From NCBI GenBank assembly GCA_937934295.1, contig CALHAI010000005.1, positions 1 to 64,000 on the forward strand: a stretch of 64,000 nucleotides of DNA. Reading direction: 5' to 3'. This DNA comes from an uncultured Blastocatellia bacterium. Its GTDB lineage: Bacteria > Acidobacteriota > Blastocatellia > HR10. Of the stretch, positions 48,582 to 58,084 are shown piece by piece. Numbering within the stretch: position 1 is the stretch's first letter; every line of letters begins with the position of its first letter. The notes beneath the pieces were generated by a model. The model saw nothing but the letters and a program-made list of their open reading frames with translations. It searched no databases and was not told the origin of the DNA. The translations under genes were made by a program, and so were the position numbers.

Positions 48582-49865
48582 TCACACTCGTCGAAGGTCT
48601 TCGACAATGGGCGCCTCGACCGGGAGAGTCCCCTCGGGGACGAAGACGATCTCGTCGGCGGTCACGCGAATCTTCTCCTTCAGTTCCCGGATCAAGACTT
48701 CTCTCAAACTCAACGCATCGGCGGCGCCCTTCAGCTCAATCTTCACCGTGAGCCGATCCCGAATCTCTGGGCGATCCACGATGAGTTGAAACCGCCCGAG
48801 CTCGGGATGCCGACCGATGACCTCCTCCACCTCTCGTGGGACGATGAAGAGCCCCTTCACGCGAGGGATCTGCCCGACCCGACCAAGGATCGGTCTCATC
48901 CGAGGTGTCGTCCTTCCGCACGGACAGGGTGTGCTTTCAAGTCCCTCAGTGATATCACCAGTTCGGTACCGAATGCTCGGCTGGGCCCGTTTCACCAAGT
49001 CAGTGATCACCAACTCCCCGCTCTCGCCTTCTGGGACCGGTTGTTGCATGTGTGGATCGAGGACTTCTACGATGAAGCGAGGGTCCAGATGCATGCCGCC
49101 GCCTTCTGAGCATTCGGCGGCGACAAATGGGACTTCACTCGCCCCATAGATTTCGCGCGTCTGAAAGCCGAAGGTTCGCTCCAACTCCTGACGCAGCGTC
49201 CGCGCCCGCAGCTCCCCAGTCACGATGGCCAATCGCAGCGAGAGATCGCGCGCGGGGTCAAACCCCATCTCCACGGCGACCTTGCCCAACTCCTCGGCAA
49301 AGGTGAAGAAAGCGAAGAGCACCGTCGTCTGCGTCGCCCGCATCACCTCCAGATGCATTCGACTCTGTCCGGCTCCTCCAGGGATCACCGCGCATCCGAT
49401 CGCCCGAAACGCTTCATCAATGACCGTCCCGGCGATGACCCAGTGATACGTGCACGTCACATTCACAATATCCTCTGGACGGACACCACAGGTGAAGAAT
49501 GCCTTGGCCGCGAGATCCACCACAGAGGCGTAGTCCTCCGGCGTGAAGACGATCAACTCCGGCCCCGGTGACCAGTAGATGCGGATCAGCTCCTGTGGTT
49601 TCACGGCCAGCAACCGTCCGAACGGAGGATGCTCGCGCTGATCCTCAATGATCTGCAACTTGGTCAGGCACGGCACCGCCGTCGTGAACTCCTCCCAACT
49701 GGTGATCGCCTCGGGTCGAACACCGGCTGCCTCGAACGCGCTTCGATAATATGCCGAATTCTCATATGCGTATGCGAGTTGTTGCCGCAGGCGCTCCCAT
49801 TGCCAGCGGCTCAGCTCCTCGCGCGGCATCGTCTCCAAGCGGGCGTCCCAATAAGCCTCGGCCAT
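48582..49865 (-). CDS. Phenylacetate-CoA ligase (PaaK)-family protein
   Basis: ENSAYYRSAFEAAGV, GASEVPFVAAECSEGGGMHLDPRFIVEVLD, PSIRYRTGDITEGL, GQIPRVKGLFIVPREVEEVIG. Confidence 0.88.
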   Translation of the reverse strand: MAEAYWDARLETMPREELSRWQWERLRQQLAYAYENSAYYRSAFEAAGVRPEAITSWEEFTTAVPCLTKLQIIEDQREHPPFGRLLAVKPQELIRIYWSPGPELIVFTPEDYASVVDLAAKAFFTCGVRPEDIVNVTCTYHWVIAGTVIDEAFRAIGCAVIPGGAGQSRMHLEVMRATQTTVLFAFFTFAEELGKVAVEMGFDPARDLSLRLAIVTGELRARTLRQELERTFGFQTREIYGASEVPFVAAECSEGGGMHLDPRFIVEVLDPHMQQPVPEGESGELVITDLVKRAQPSIRYRTGDITEGLESTPCPCGRTTPRMRPILGRVGQIPRVKGLFIVPREVEEVIGRHPELGRFQLIVDRPEIRDRLTVKIELKGAADALSLREVLIRELKEKIRVTADEIVFVPEGTLPVEAPIVEDLRRV

Positions 49866-49883
49866 GTCCTCCCCCCTCGCCCT

Positions 49884-51077
49884 TTATCCCGCCTGAGCCC
49901 GAAACGGCTCCTCATACGCTTCAACGGGGATGAGGCGCTCCCCCGCCTTGTGAAGAGCTCGGATGATGTCCCCAGGCTCGATCAAAGGCATCTCGAAATC
50001 CGGTCGAGAGAAGACACTCTCCACCGCCTGTCGAATCCCCTCCTCCTCGCTCACGACGATCCCCTGCAAGGCCTCGCGAAAGTACTCCACCGCGCCCGGC
50101 GAGAAGAGCGTCGGCTGCGGTCTCCAGTAAAAATCCCCCGTGAGCAAGCACTCCTCAATCTCTCCTCGCCCATTGACGAGGAGACTGGCGACAATCAACT
50201 TGCGCGCCTTATACGCCGCCTTCCCCAATCGGCTCCCTGAAGGCGCCTTCGCGCACATCCGCTTCGTCGAGAGCCGCTTGATCCACGTCTCGCTCTCGAA
50301 GAAAGGTGCAGTCCGCGCGAGCTCCGCCGCCTCCTCCTCGGCCCATGTCTCGGAGACGATCCTCTCCTCCCCCATGAGCGCCCTCACATTCGCCTCGATC
50401 ACCGCCTCGATGACGTCTTCGAGCTGAAGCGCCATCCCATGCTGTTTGGCGATCTCCCGCAGCGGTCTCATGCGCGCCTGTGGCGTCTTGGTCTCTTTGT
50501 CCTCGAATTTCTCCGGATAGTGATAGAGGCATTCGACATAGGCGCGGGCTGTCTCCGGAGGTAACGGATCCCAGATGATCGAGCTGCACGCGGACCAAAA
50601 GTCGGGCAGAGCATAATTCCCCGCATAACTGGCGATGACTTTGTATCGCGCTTCCCCCATCAGAATCTCCGTATCCCCAATGGCGCGATATTCCGCCGTG
50701 AAACCCAGCCGGCGAAGAGCCGCCGCATTCGCCCGGCCGTTCAAATCGGATTGGGAGAGGAGAGTGACGGCGGGTTTCTCGTAGGGCTTTCGATAGTAGT
50801 AGAGGATCAAGGGCAAGCCTTCCGTGAAGGCGCCCGCTCCGCCTCCGCAGCAAAGATGGCGAAACGGAACGTGTCCGCACTCGCGCACGCGTCGTGCGTC
50901 TATCCGATCTCCATCGTCGTTCACCCCAATGCTCAAGGAGGGACAGTCCCGGCTAAAGTGGAGCACGACGACAGTATCGCGGAACGTCCCCTCGATCATC
51001 TCCTGCGCCATCAAATTATCAATGGCCGACCAGTAGGAGTTCGGAACACCGACCATCTCGATCTTTCGAACGGACAT
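49884..51077 (-). CDS. Lipoate-protein ligase A-like (biotin/lipoate ligase family), divergent
   Basis: CPSLSIGVNDD, FRHLCCGGGAGAFTEG, GDTEILMGEARYKVIASYAGN, plus ~200 aa C-terminal extension. Confidence 0.65.
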   Translation of the reverse strand: MSVRKIEMVGVPNSYWSAIDNLMAQEMIEGTFRDTVVVLHFSRDCPSLSIGVNDDGDRIDARRVRECGHVPFRHLCCGGGAGAFTEGLPLILYYYRKPYEKPAVTLLSQSDLNGRANAAALRRLGFTAEYRAIGDTEILMGEARYKVIASYAGNYALPDFWSACSSIIWDPLPPETARAYVECLYHYPEKFEDKETKTPQARMRPLREIAKQHGMALQLEDVIEAVIEANVRALMGEERIVSETWAEEEAAELARTAPFFESETWIKRLSTKRMCAKAPSGSRLGKAAYKARKLIVASLLVNGRGEIEECLLTGDFYWRPQPTLFSPGAVEYFREALQGIVVSEEEGIRQAVESVFSRPDFEMPLIEPGDIIRALHKAGERLIPVEAYEEPFRAQAG

Positions 51078-51108
51078 GGTCCTCGCCCTCCTTTTCTCGG
51101 CTCAGACG

Positions 51109-51642
51109 TCAAGAGTCGTCAGCATGCGATCGAAGCGCGGGCCGATTATCCCGCCACTGAACGCGCCCCCTCAGCACATCCTCCAGCGTGATGCCCTCAA
51201 TAGGCTGGTCCCAACGAAGCGTCGTATCCACGACCTGTAGGAGGACGCCGAAGGCGGATTTCGGTCGAAGGAACGCCTCCCGCCACGTCGGGGAGGAGAG
51301 ATCGGTACCCGCGATCTCTAATCCACGAGCACGAAAGTGCTCCAGAGCCGCTTCGAGATCGGAGACGATGAGTGTGAGGTGATGAACGCCCGGTCCCCGG
51401 CGCCGTAAGAAACGATGAAGGAAGGAATCGTCGCGGATCGGTTGCAACAACTCGATCTTCACGCCCGGTGGGAGATGTAACTGGACGGTCCGAATACCCA
51501 GCTCCTCGTCGTCCCCGCCCATGAGGAACTCGCCGCCCAAAAGGTCTCGGAACAGGACGAGCGCCTCCTCAATGGACCAGACAGCGATGGCGATATGATC
51601 CACGGCCTTCACGGGGATACACGCTGGTGAGGATTCCGCCAC
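51109..51642 (-). CDS. VOC family protein (methylmalonyl-CoA epimerase-like)
   Basis: VKAVDHIAIAVWSIEEALVLFRDLLGGEF, GPGVHHLTLIVSDLEAALEHFRARGLEIAG; start (GTG 51642) uncertain. Confidence 0.85.
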   Translation of the reverse strand: MAESSPACIPVKAVDHIAIAVWSIEEALVLFRDLLGGEFLMGGDDEELGIRTVQLHLPPGVKIELLQPIRDDSFLHRFLRRRGPGVHHLTLIVSDLEAALEHFRARGLEIAGTDLSSPTWREAFLRPKSAFGVLLQVVDTTLRWDQPIEGITLEDVLRGRVQWRDNRPALRSHADDS

Positions 51643-51872
51643 GTCGCTCTCTCCAAATGCGCTGAGGGTCACCTCCGAAGACGTCAGGAGGAGGTGTCCA
51701 CAAGGGTCTGGCAGGCTACCGCCCTTTCGATCACCAAAGGGCGATCGCCTCGATGCCTTCCTCGATTGTCCGACCTCTTCACGCTCGCTTGACCACAGAT
51801 GAGCGCCTTCCTCAAGGAGCGCAAGGCCGATCCCTTGATCGCCCCTGATCCCGCACGAGCTCCCGCATCCGC

Positions 51873-51892
51873 TATCAAACAACCGTTTGGTA
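51873..51892. promoter_or_regulatory. Operator-like palindrome TAtCAAACAACCGTTTGgTA
   Basis: Half-sites CAAAC/GTTTG and flanking TA match the 32919 and 54070 sites. Confidence 0.5.
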
Positions 51893-52030
51893 AATTATCA
51901 CATTTCGCCCCTTGAGTCAAGCCCCTTCTTCGTCCACCCGCTCCGTAGAGGGGCGCACGGAGGCCGGTATCGCCTCCACCGCACGTCAGGGGATGTTGAG
52001 GGTCCTCGCCCCGAAGACCTCCGTAGCGAC

Positions 52031-54046
52031 TCACGCCGCTGTCCCCCCTTTCCCGTCCAGGGCACGCTCCAAAAGCTCGGCAATGTCAAGGACTTCGACT
52101 GTTCGCCCTTCGGCCTTCGCTCTGACTCCGTCCTCCAGCATGATCAAGCAGAAAGGGCAGGAGACGGCGATGACCTCAGCCTGCGTTGCAAGAGCGTGCG
52201 TTGCGCGTTCGTGATTAATGCGCCGTCCCAACTCTTCCACCCACATCAATCCACCTCCGGCGCCGCAGCAGAAGGCACGGTCGCGGCAACGCGACATCTC
52301 GCTCAGTTTGTGCACGCACGCCCGGACGACCTCCCGCGGAGCATCGTAGAGACCATTGTATCGCCCGAGGTAGCAGGGATCATGATACGTCACCATCTGG
52401 ATCGAGAGGGGCCGGGGGTGCAGTCGTCCTGTCCTCACGAGATCGGCCAGAAGCTGGCTGTGATGGATCACCTCATAATGCCCACCGAACTGCGGATACT
52501 CATGTGCCAGGCAGTTGAAGCAATGCGGGCACATGGTCACGATCTTCCGGACGCCATACTTCTCCAGGCGTTGCATATTCTCGTGCACGAGCTGCTTGAA
52601 GAGATATTCATGGCCGATCCGACGGGCCGGATCTCCGGTGCAACGTTCCTCCATACCGAGGACGGCAAATCGCAGGCCCGCTTCTCGCAGTACGCGGACG
52701 AAGGCTCGTGCGACCCGCTGATTGCGTTCGTTGAGCGCCGACGCGCACCCGACCCAGAGCAGGAAGTCTACCGAATCGGCCTCCCGAACGTGCGGCACTG
52801 CGAGATCGCGGTACCACTCAGTCCGCGAGAGCGTCGTTCCTCGAAAGGGATGTCCCCGGTCCCCAAGCGATCGAAGCGCCTCGGCCATCAGCTCCGGCAC
52901 GCGCGCTTCCTCCATGACGAGATACCGCCGCAGATTCACGATCTTCGGCACGTGCTCGATGAAGACCGGACAAGCTTGCGTACAGGCCATGCACGTCGTG
53001 CACGACCAAAGCGTCTCCTCTCGAACGAATCGCCCGATGAGCGGGATGCCCTCCTTCTCCGATGCGGACATAGCCTCCCGAAGATCCAGAATGAGCGTTT
53101 TCGGCGAAAGGGGCTTCTCTGTCGTGGTGGCCGGACATTCCTGCTGACATCGGCCACATTCGGTACAGGCGTCCAAGTCGAGTAAGTCCTTCCAGGTGAA
53201 GTCCTCGATCCGCGCAGCGCCCAATGTCCGAGCTGCCTCGATGTCGAGCGGCTGGAGGCGCATGCCGGTAGGTTCCAGAGGGCGAAGGAAGACGTTCGCC
53301 GCGGCCGTGAAGACATGTCGAAGCTTCGTGTAGGGCAACCAAGCGATCAACCCATAGGTGAGTCCTAGGTGAAACCACCAGAGGAACCGATGAACGCCCC
53401 GCATCGTGTCCGCATCCCACCGCGCGGTGAACCAATGAGCGAGAAGCCAACCCACGGGAGACCACGGGCCCCACGGATCACGGGTGGCGGCGATCCGAAG
53501 CCCTTCGATGAGAAAGCCCGTGACCAGAATGGCGAAGATAAGCACCAACAATCCAGCATCCTCCCAAGGACGTTGCCGCCGTGCCTCCATCCGCTCAGGG
53601 ACATTCGCATGCAATCGAGAGGGCTTCAAGAGATACCGCTTCGCTGCGAGCATCAAGACGCCCAGAATCGCCAACAGGCCAAACGTATCGAGAGCGAGCG
53701 ATTGAAAGTAGAGATAGAACGCGCCCTGCATGATCCGAATCTTGAAATCCTCGTGGATCATCACGACGAGCGTTCCCACAAAGAGCACGAGGAATCCCAC
53801 GAAGAGGGCCAGGTGAAAGAATCCGGAATACCGCTCCCGGAGCATCCGTCGATGCGCGAAGACTTCGAGGGCGAATGTCTTCAACCGAAGGAGCACTTCG
53901 GCCCATCGGAGCGAATAGGGTCGTCCCCTCCGCCACAATCGGTAATGGCGATACCATCCGTACCCGAAGGCAAATAAAGTGGGAACGAGCAGCGCATACA
54001 TCAGCCAGATGTGATGGATGTTCCAGTAGACTTCTCGCGTTGGCAT
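52031..54046 (-). CDS. Membrane FeS oxidoreductase (b-heme + 2x4Fe4S + CCG domains; ETF:quinone oxidoreductase/FadF-like)
   Basis: N-terminal transmembrane segments, CTECGRCQQECPA, CTTCMACTQACPV, CCG-domain motifs CGAGGGLMWVEELG and HDPCYLGRYNGLYDAPREV. Confidence 0.92.
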   Translation of the reverse strand: MPTREVYWNIHHIWLMYALLVPTLFAFGYGWYRHYRLWRRGRPYSLRWAEVLLRLKTFALEVFAHRRMLRERYSGFFHLALFVGFLVLFVGTLVVMIHEDFKIRIMQGAFYLYFQSLALDTFGLLAILGVLMLAAKRYLLKPSRLHANVPERMEARRQRPWEDAGLLVLIFAILVTGFLIEGLRIAATRDPWGPWSPVGWLLAHWFTARWDADTMRGVHRFLWWFHLGLTYGLIAWLPYTKLRHVFTAAANVFLRPLEPTGMRLQPLDIEAARTLGAARIEDFTWKDLLDLDACTECGRCQQECPATTTEKPLSPKTLILDLREAMSASEKEGIPLIGRFVREETLWSCTTCMACTQACPVFIEHVPKIVNLRRYLVMEEARVPELMAEALRSLGDRGHPFRGTTLSRTEWYRDLAVPHVREADSVDFLLWVGCASALNERNQRVARAFVRVLREAGLRFAVLGMEERCTGDPARRIGHEYLFKQLVHENMQRLEKYGVRKIVTMCPHCFNCLAHEYPQFGGHYEVIHHSQLLADLVRTGRLHPRPLSIQMVTYHDPCYLGRYNGLYDAPREVVRACVHKLSEMSRCRDRAFCCGAGGGLMWVEELGRRINHERATHALATQAEVIAVSCPFCLIMLEDGVRAKAEGRTVEVLDIAELLERALDGKGGTAA

Positions 54047-54069
54047 CCCGCGCTCCTCAACAACGCCAT

Positions 54070-54089
54070 CAACAAACGCTCGTTTGATG
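54070..54089. promoter_or_regulatory. Operator-like palindrome (core CAAACGCTCGTTTG)
   Basis: Identical 14-bp core to 32922..32935, located just upstream of FeS oxidoreductase start. Confidence 0.6.
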
Positions 54090-55070
54090 AGCGAGGAAGG
54101 ATACGCGAAGCCGTCTCGAATGTCAAGGACACTCTGCCGACTTGGGATTCCGCCTCCGACGTCCGACCTCGGAGGCGTGCCGTGAGGGTGTTGTTTGGGA
54201 TGGGTTCGCCACGCTTGACCGCGAAGGGGCATCTCGGAGGGCCCAGGTGTGGCCGGCGGAGCCCGTTCTGCTTGCTGACTGAGTACTGCTATCGTCGGGC
54301 GAGAGCAATCCCTGCAGAGGACTTCCCCACAACAGCTTCTGAGCCAGATGCTCAGGCAACCCCGCTGCACGACGCCGAAGGGATGCTCCAAAGAGCACCC
54401 AGCGTGGCCGACGATGTGCTGGGAGTTTTGGAGTCGAGCCAATCAGCGCTCCCCCAACGAGCGCCTCCGATTCAACCGTCCGCTCCGTCCCCCTTGCGAG
54501 ATGGCATCCTCCGATTCGACCGAGGGGGGCAATTCTGACACTCCCCTTCCCCACCAAGGGCTCATCCAGGGAGTCGCAAGTGCTGAGGCTTCTCTGAAAC
54601 GAGCGTGCAAGATCGGCTCCCCTCCCTTCTTGCAGCCCCCTGCTCCCGCAACTCTTCGGCTCAAGCCCCCCAGATCCTCGCCTCATTGCAGACCCTGAAA
54701 GCATCAAGGATCAATCAGGGAGAGGGGAGAACCCTCAGGGAAGCCCTTCCCGACTGCTCCACTCCGCAGAATCCAGAAGATCCCACTCGGGCCCATCCCG
54801 GTCATCCCAACAGGATCGGCTTCAACCATCGCACCGTTTGGACTGAGGAATCAGCCCGTAAAGCCCTACCCAGGGCCAATCAGTCAAATCCAGGCCCTCC
54901 CTTCAGTCGCTCGCTGTCCTACTTTGCACCCCATTTTTATTTGAGAGAGCTTCGAGCACCTTCATTGGAGTCATTGATAGGCATCTCGAACACTTGGCCT
55001 GTGCAGGGTATTCTCAATGCGCCTCATTTGGACATTCGATCATCTCATTCGAAGGCGGTGAGAATGTGAG

Positions 55071-55230
55071 TTAGGCAAGAGGCTTCTTCTTGAGCGCGCC
55101 GCAGCCGTGGCAGACCTGGGAGAGCCTCGTTCGGTGTGTGGGGAACTCGATCACCTTGCCGCCGGCACTCTCAACCTTGCGGCGGACGAACGACGGTGTG
55201 CGCTCAAACCCGCTTTTGTTACCCGATGTA
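55071..55230 (-). mobile_element. tnpB: C-terminal remnant of IS200/IS605-family TnpB
   Basis: ERTPSFVRRKVESAGGKVIEFPTHRTRLSQVCHGCGALKKKPLA* matches the TnpB zinc-finger region; no N-terminal part upstream. Confidence 0.75.
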
Positions 55231-55448
55231 TTCACGGTTGTTCGACTTGTACACGTACCGCGGCATGAAAAACTATACCATCCCGCTTCCAACCACTCAA
55301 AACTGACTGCCTTATCCCCGTGGCCGCAAGGGGAGCTATCTTGCGGCGGCCCATTTTAAGCGCTCACAGCACCGTGCTGATCTTGAAAAGAGGAGGTACA
55401 TATGCTAGCCTTTCACGCCCTATCAACATTAGGAGGTTAGGCGATCGT

Positions 55449-57497
55449 ATGTTCGAGCCGACGAGTGTCATGATCGTCGCGGCCCTCTTGGGCCTGATGG
55501 GATTGGGCTTTGCCGCGCTCACATACGTGCAGGTCATCCGGCAACCGGCCGGAGAAGGCGTGATGATCGAAATCTCCAATGCCATCCACGAGGGGGCAAT
55601 GGTCTTCCTGAAGCGGGAGTACAAGATCCTCTCGATTTTCATCCTCGTGGTGGCGATGGCCATCTTCTTCGGTCTCCCGGAGGGGAACAAGACGGCACTC
55701 TCGTTCGTCTTCGGGGCGCTCTGTTCACTTCTGGCTGGTTTCTTCGGCATGAAGGCGGCCACGCGAGCGAACGTGCGCACGGCTGAAGCCGCTCGCCGAG
55801 CCGGACAACGCGCGGCACTCATGGTGGCTTTCAGTGGAGGCGCCGTCATGGGCATGTCCGTGGCGAGTCTTGGGTTGGTGGGCACGGGCCTTCTGCTCTA
55901 CATCTACACGCAACTTCTCGGCTTCCCCCCGGATAAAACGGCGATGATCATCAGTGGCTTCGCCATGGGTGCCAGCTCCATCGCCCTCTTCGCTCGCGTC
56001 GGCGGTGGCATTTACACGAAGACGGCCGATGTCGGAGCGGATCTGGTTGGGAAAGTCGAGGCCGGCATTCCCGAAGACGATCCGCGCAACCCGGCGACGA
56101 TTGCCGATAACGTGGGGGATAATGTGGGTGATGTCGCGGGCATGGGCGCTGACCTCTTTGAATCCTACGTCGGTTCGATCATCGCGACGATCACGATTGC
56201 GGCGACGACGCCGCTGCCGGGAGATCGGGTGCCGTGGATGGTCCTGCCGCTTCTTGTGGCCGCGATCGGGACGGCGAGTTCGCTGCTCAGCCTTCTGCTG
56301 GTTCGCCTTCTCAAGAGAGCCGATCCGGCGACCGTGCTCAGAACGGCGACGGCTTTGGCGGCGTTTTTGATGCTCGCGGGATCGTTGATAGCCGTCGTGC
56401 TGCTTGATTTGGACTTACCCGAGAGCCCCGTCTACTATGGGCCCTTCTGGGCCCTTGCCAGTGGGACGTGTGTCGGCTTGCTCATCGGATACATCACGGA
56501 ATATTACACGGCGAAGAAGCCGATTCTCGAGATCGCTCGCGCGGCGACGACTGGTGCGGCGACGAATATCATCACGGGTCTGGCCGTCGGGATGAAATCC
56601 ACGATATTGCCTGTTCTGGGAATCTGCCTCGCCGTTTTGCTCTCCTATACAGTCGCGGGGCTGTATGGGATTGGCATCTCGGCTGTCGGCATGTTGGCGA
56701 CGATCGGCTTGGTGATGTCCGTGGATGCGTATGGGCCGATCGCTGATAATGCAGGGGGGATTTCGGAGATGAGTCGTTTGGGTGCGGACGTGCGTCGGAT
56801 CACTGATGGGTTAGATGCGCTGGGGAACACGACGGCGGCCGTCGGCAAGGGTTTCGCCATCGGATCGGCGGCGCTGACGGCGTTGGCACTCTTTTCGGCC
56901 TATAAGAGCGCGGCGAGAATCCCCATGATTGATCTGACGAACGCCTATGTCGTCATCGGCCTCTTCATCGGGGGGATTGTGCCCTTCTTCATCGCTGCTT
57001 CGACGATGGCCTCGGTCGGGCGCGCCGCTTTCAAGATGGTGGAAGAGGTGCGCCGCCAATTCCGCGAGATCAAGGGACTCATGGAGGGACGCGCCAAGCC
57101 CGATACGGCCCGCTGCATTGACATCTCCACGCTCGCTGCCTTGAGGGAGATGATCACGCCGGGGTTGGTGGCCGTTCTGACCCCCGTCCTCGTGGGATTC
57201 ATCTTTGGGAAAGAAGCGCTTGGTGGGACATTGGCCGGAGCGATAGTGAGCGGCGTGATGCTGGCTCTTTTGATGGCGAATGCTGGAGGAGCATGGGACA
57301 ACGCCAAGAAACACATCGAGAAGGGCGAATTCGGCGGGAAAGGGAGCGACGCGCATAAGGCGGCCGTCGTCGGCGATACCGTGGGAGATCCGTTCAAAGA
57401 CACGGCCGGTCCCTCGATGAACATCCTCATCAAGCTCATGTCGGTCGTCAGCCTCATCATCGCTCCTGTCCTCGGCACCGGGCTCTTCGCGCAGTAA
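55449..57497 (+). CDS. hppA: Membrane-bound ion-translocating pyrophosphatase, K+-dependent type
   Basis: [92 protein letters not shown]. Confidence 0.96.
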   Translation: MFEPTSVMIVAALLGLMGLGFAALTYVQVIRQPAGEGVMIEISNAIHEGAMVFLKREYKILSIFILVVAMAIFFGLPEGNKTALSFVFGALCSLLAGFFGMKAATRANVRTAEAARRAGQRAALMVAFSGGAVMGMSVASLGLVGTGLLLYIYTQLLGFPPDKTAMIISGFAMGASSIALFARVGGGIYTKTADVGADLVGKVEAGIPEDDPRNPATIADNVGDNVGDVAGMGADLFESYVGSIIATITIAATTPLPGDRVPWMVLPLLVAAIGTASSLLSLLLVRLLKRADPATVLRTATALAAFLMLAGSLIAVVLLDLDLPESPVYYGPFWALASGTCVGLLIGYITEYYTAKKPILEIARAATTGAATNIITGLAVGMKSTILPVLGICLAVLLSYTVAGLYGIGISAVGMLATIGLVMSVDAYGPIADNAGGISEMSRLGADVRRITDGLDALGNTTAAVGKGFAIGSAALTALALFSAYKSAARIPMIDLTNAYVVIGLFIGGIVPFFIAASTMASVGRAAFKMVEEVRRQFREIKGLMEGRAKPDTARCIDISTLAALREMITPGLVAVLTPVLVGFIFGKEALGGTLAGAIVSGVMLALLMANAGGAWDNAKKHIEKGEFGGKGSDAHKAAVVGDTVGDPFKDTAGPSMNILIKLMSVVSLIIAPVLGTGLFAQ

Positions 57498-57575
57498 AGA
57501 AGCGGCACGTGGATCTTACGAACTAGACATAAGGAGGAATTCGCGTATGCTAAACCGGCGAAAGGGGGCGGACCG

Positions 57576-58076
57576 ATGAGCCGAGGTGGCGCTCGCGGCG
57601 CAGCATGCGGCTGGGCGAGCGCGCCGCTGCTCTTCTGGGTGCTTCTGGCTGTAGTCTCGGCACACGCTTACTTTTCAGCTCGAGCGTTGAAGGACGAGGC
57701 CGAGAAGGCGGCTCCGGAAGTCTCCTTAACGGCTTCGCCAGAAGAAAAGGTGCCCCCGCTGGACCTCGAGCGTCTTCCGGCGCTCACGTTTCTCGCCACT
57801 GCATATTCGCTGCCGGGACAGACGGCCTCGGGAGAAACCGTTCGCGTGGGGATCGTCGCCGCCGATCCAGAGATCCTTCCGATCGGCTCGATCATTCATC
57901 TCTCGGCTGGCCGCTATTCTGGGATCTACACGGTGCTGGACACGGGATTGAACATTCGCGGGCGCATGCTCGACATTTGGATGCCGACGGTCGAAGAAGC
58001 GCGCGCCTTCGGTGTGCGGCGCGTGAAGGTGCGCATCCTCCGATGGGGAGGGAAGTCCTCAGCTCCTCGCCGATGA
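57576..58076 (+). CDS. 3D domain-containing secreted/membrane-anchored protein
   Basis: [39 protein letters not shown]...[38 protein letters not shown]. Confidence 0.88.
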   Translation: MSRGGARGAACGWASAPLLFWVLLAVVSAHAYFSARALKDEAEKAAPEVSLTASPEEKVPPLDLERLPALTFLATAYSLPGQTASGETVRVGIVAADPEILPIGSIIHLSAGRYSGIYTVLDTGLNIRGRMLDIWMPTVEEARAFGVRRVKVRILRWGGKSSAPRR

Positions 58077-58084
58077 ACGCCCGT

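Noticed and set aside
54123-54707. 194-aa minus-strand ORF between the FeS oxidoreductase and the TnpB remnant
   Set aside because: Low-complexity, no recognisable domain, overlaps an operator-bearing upstream region; not supported as a gene.
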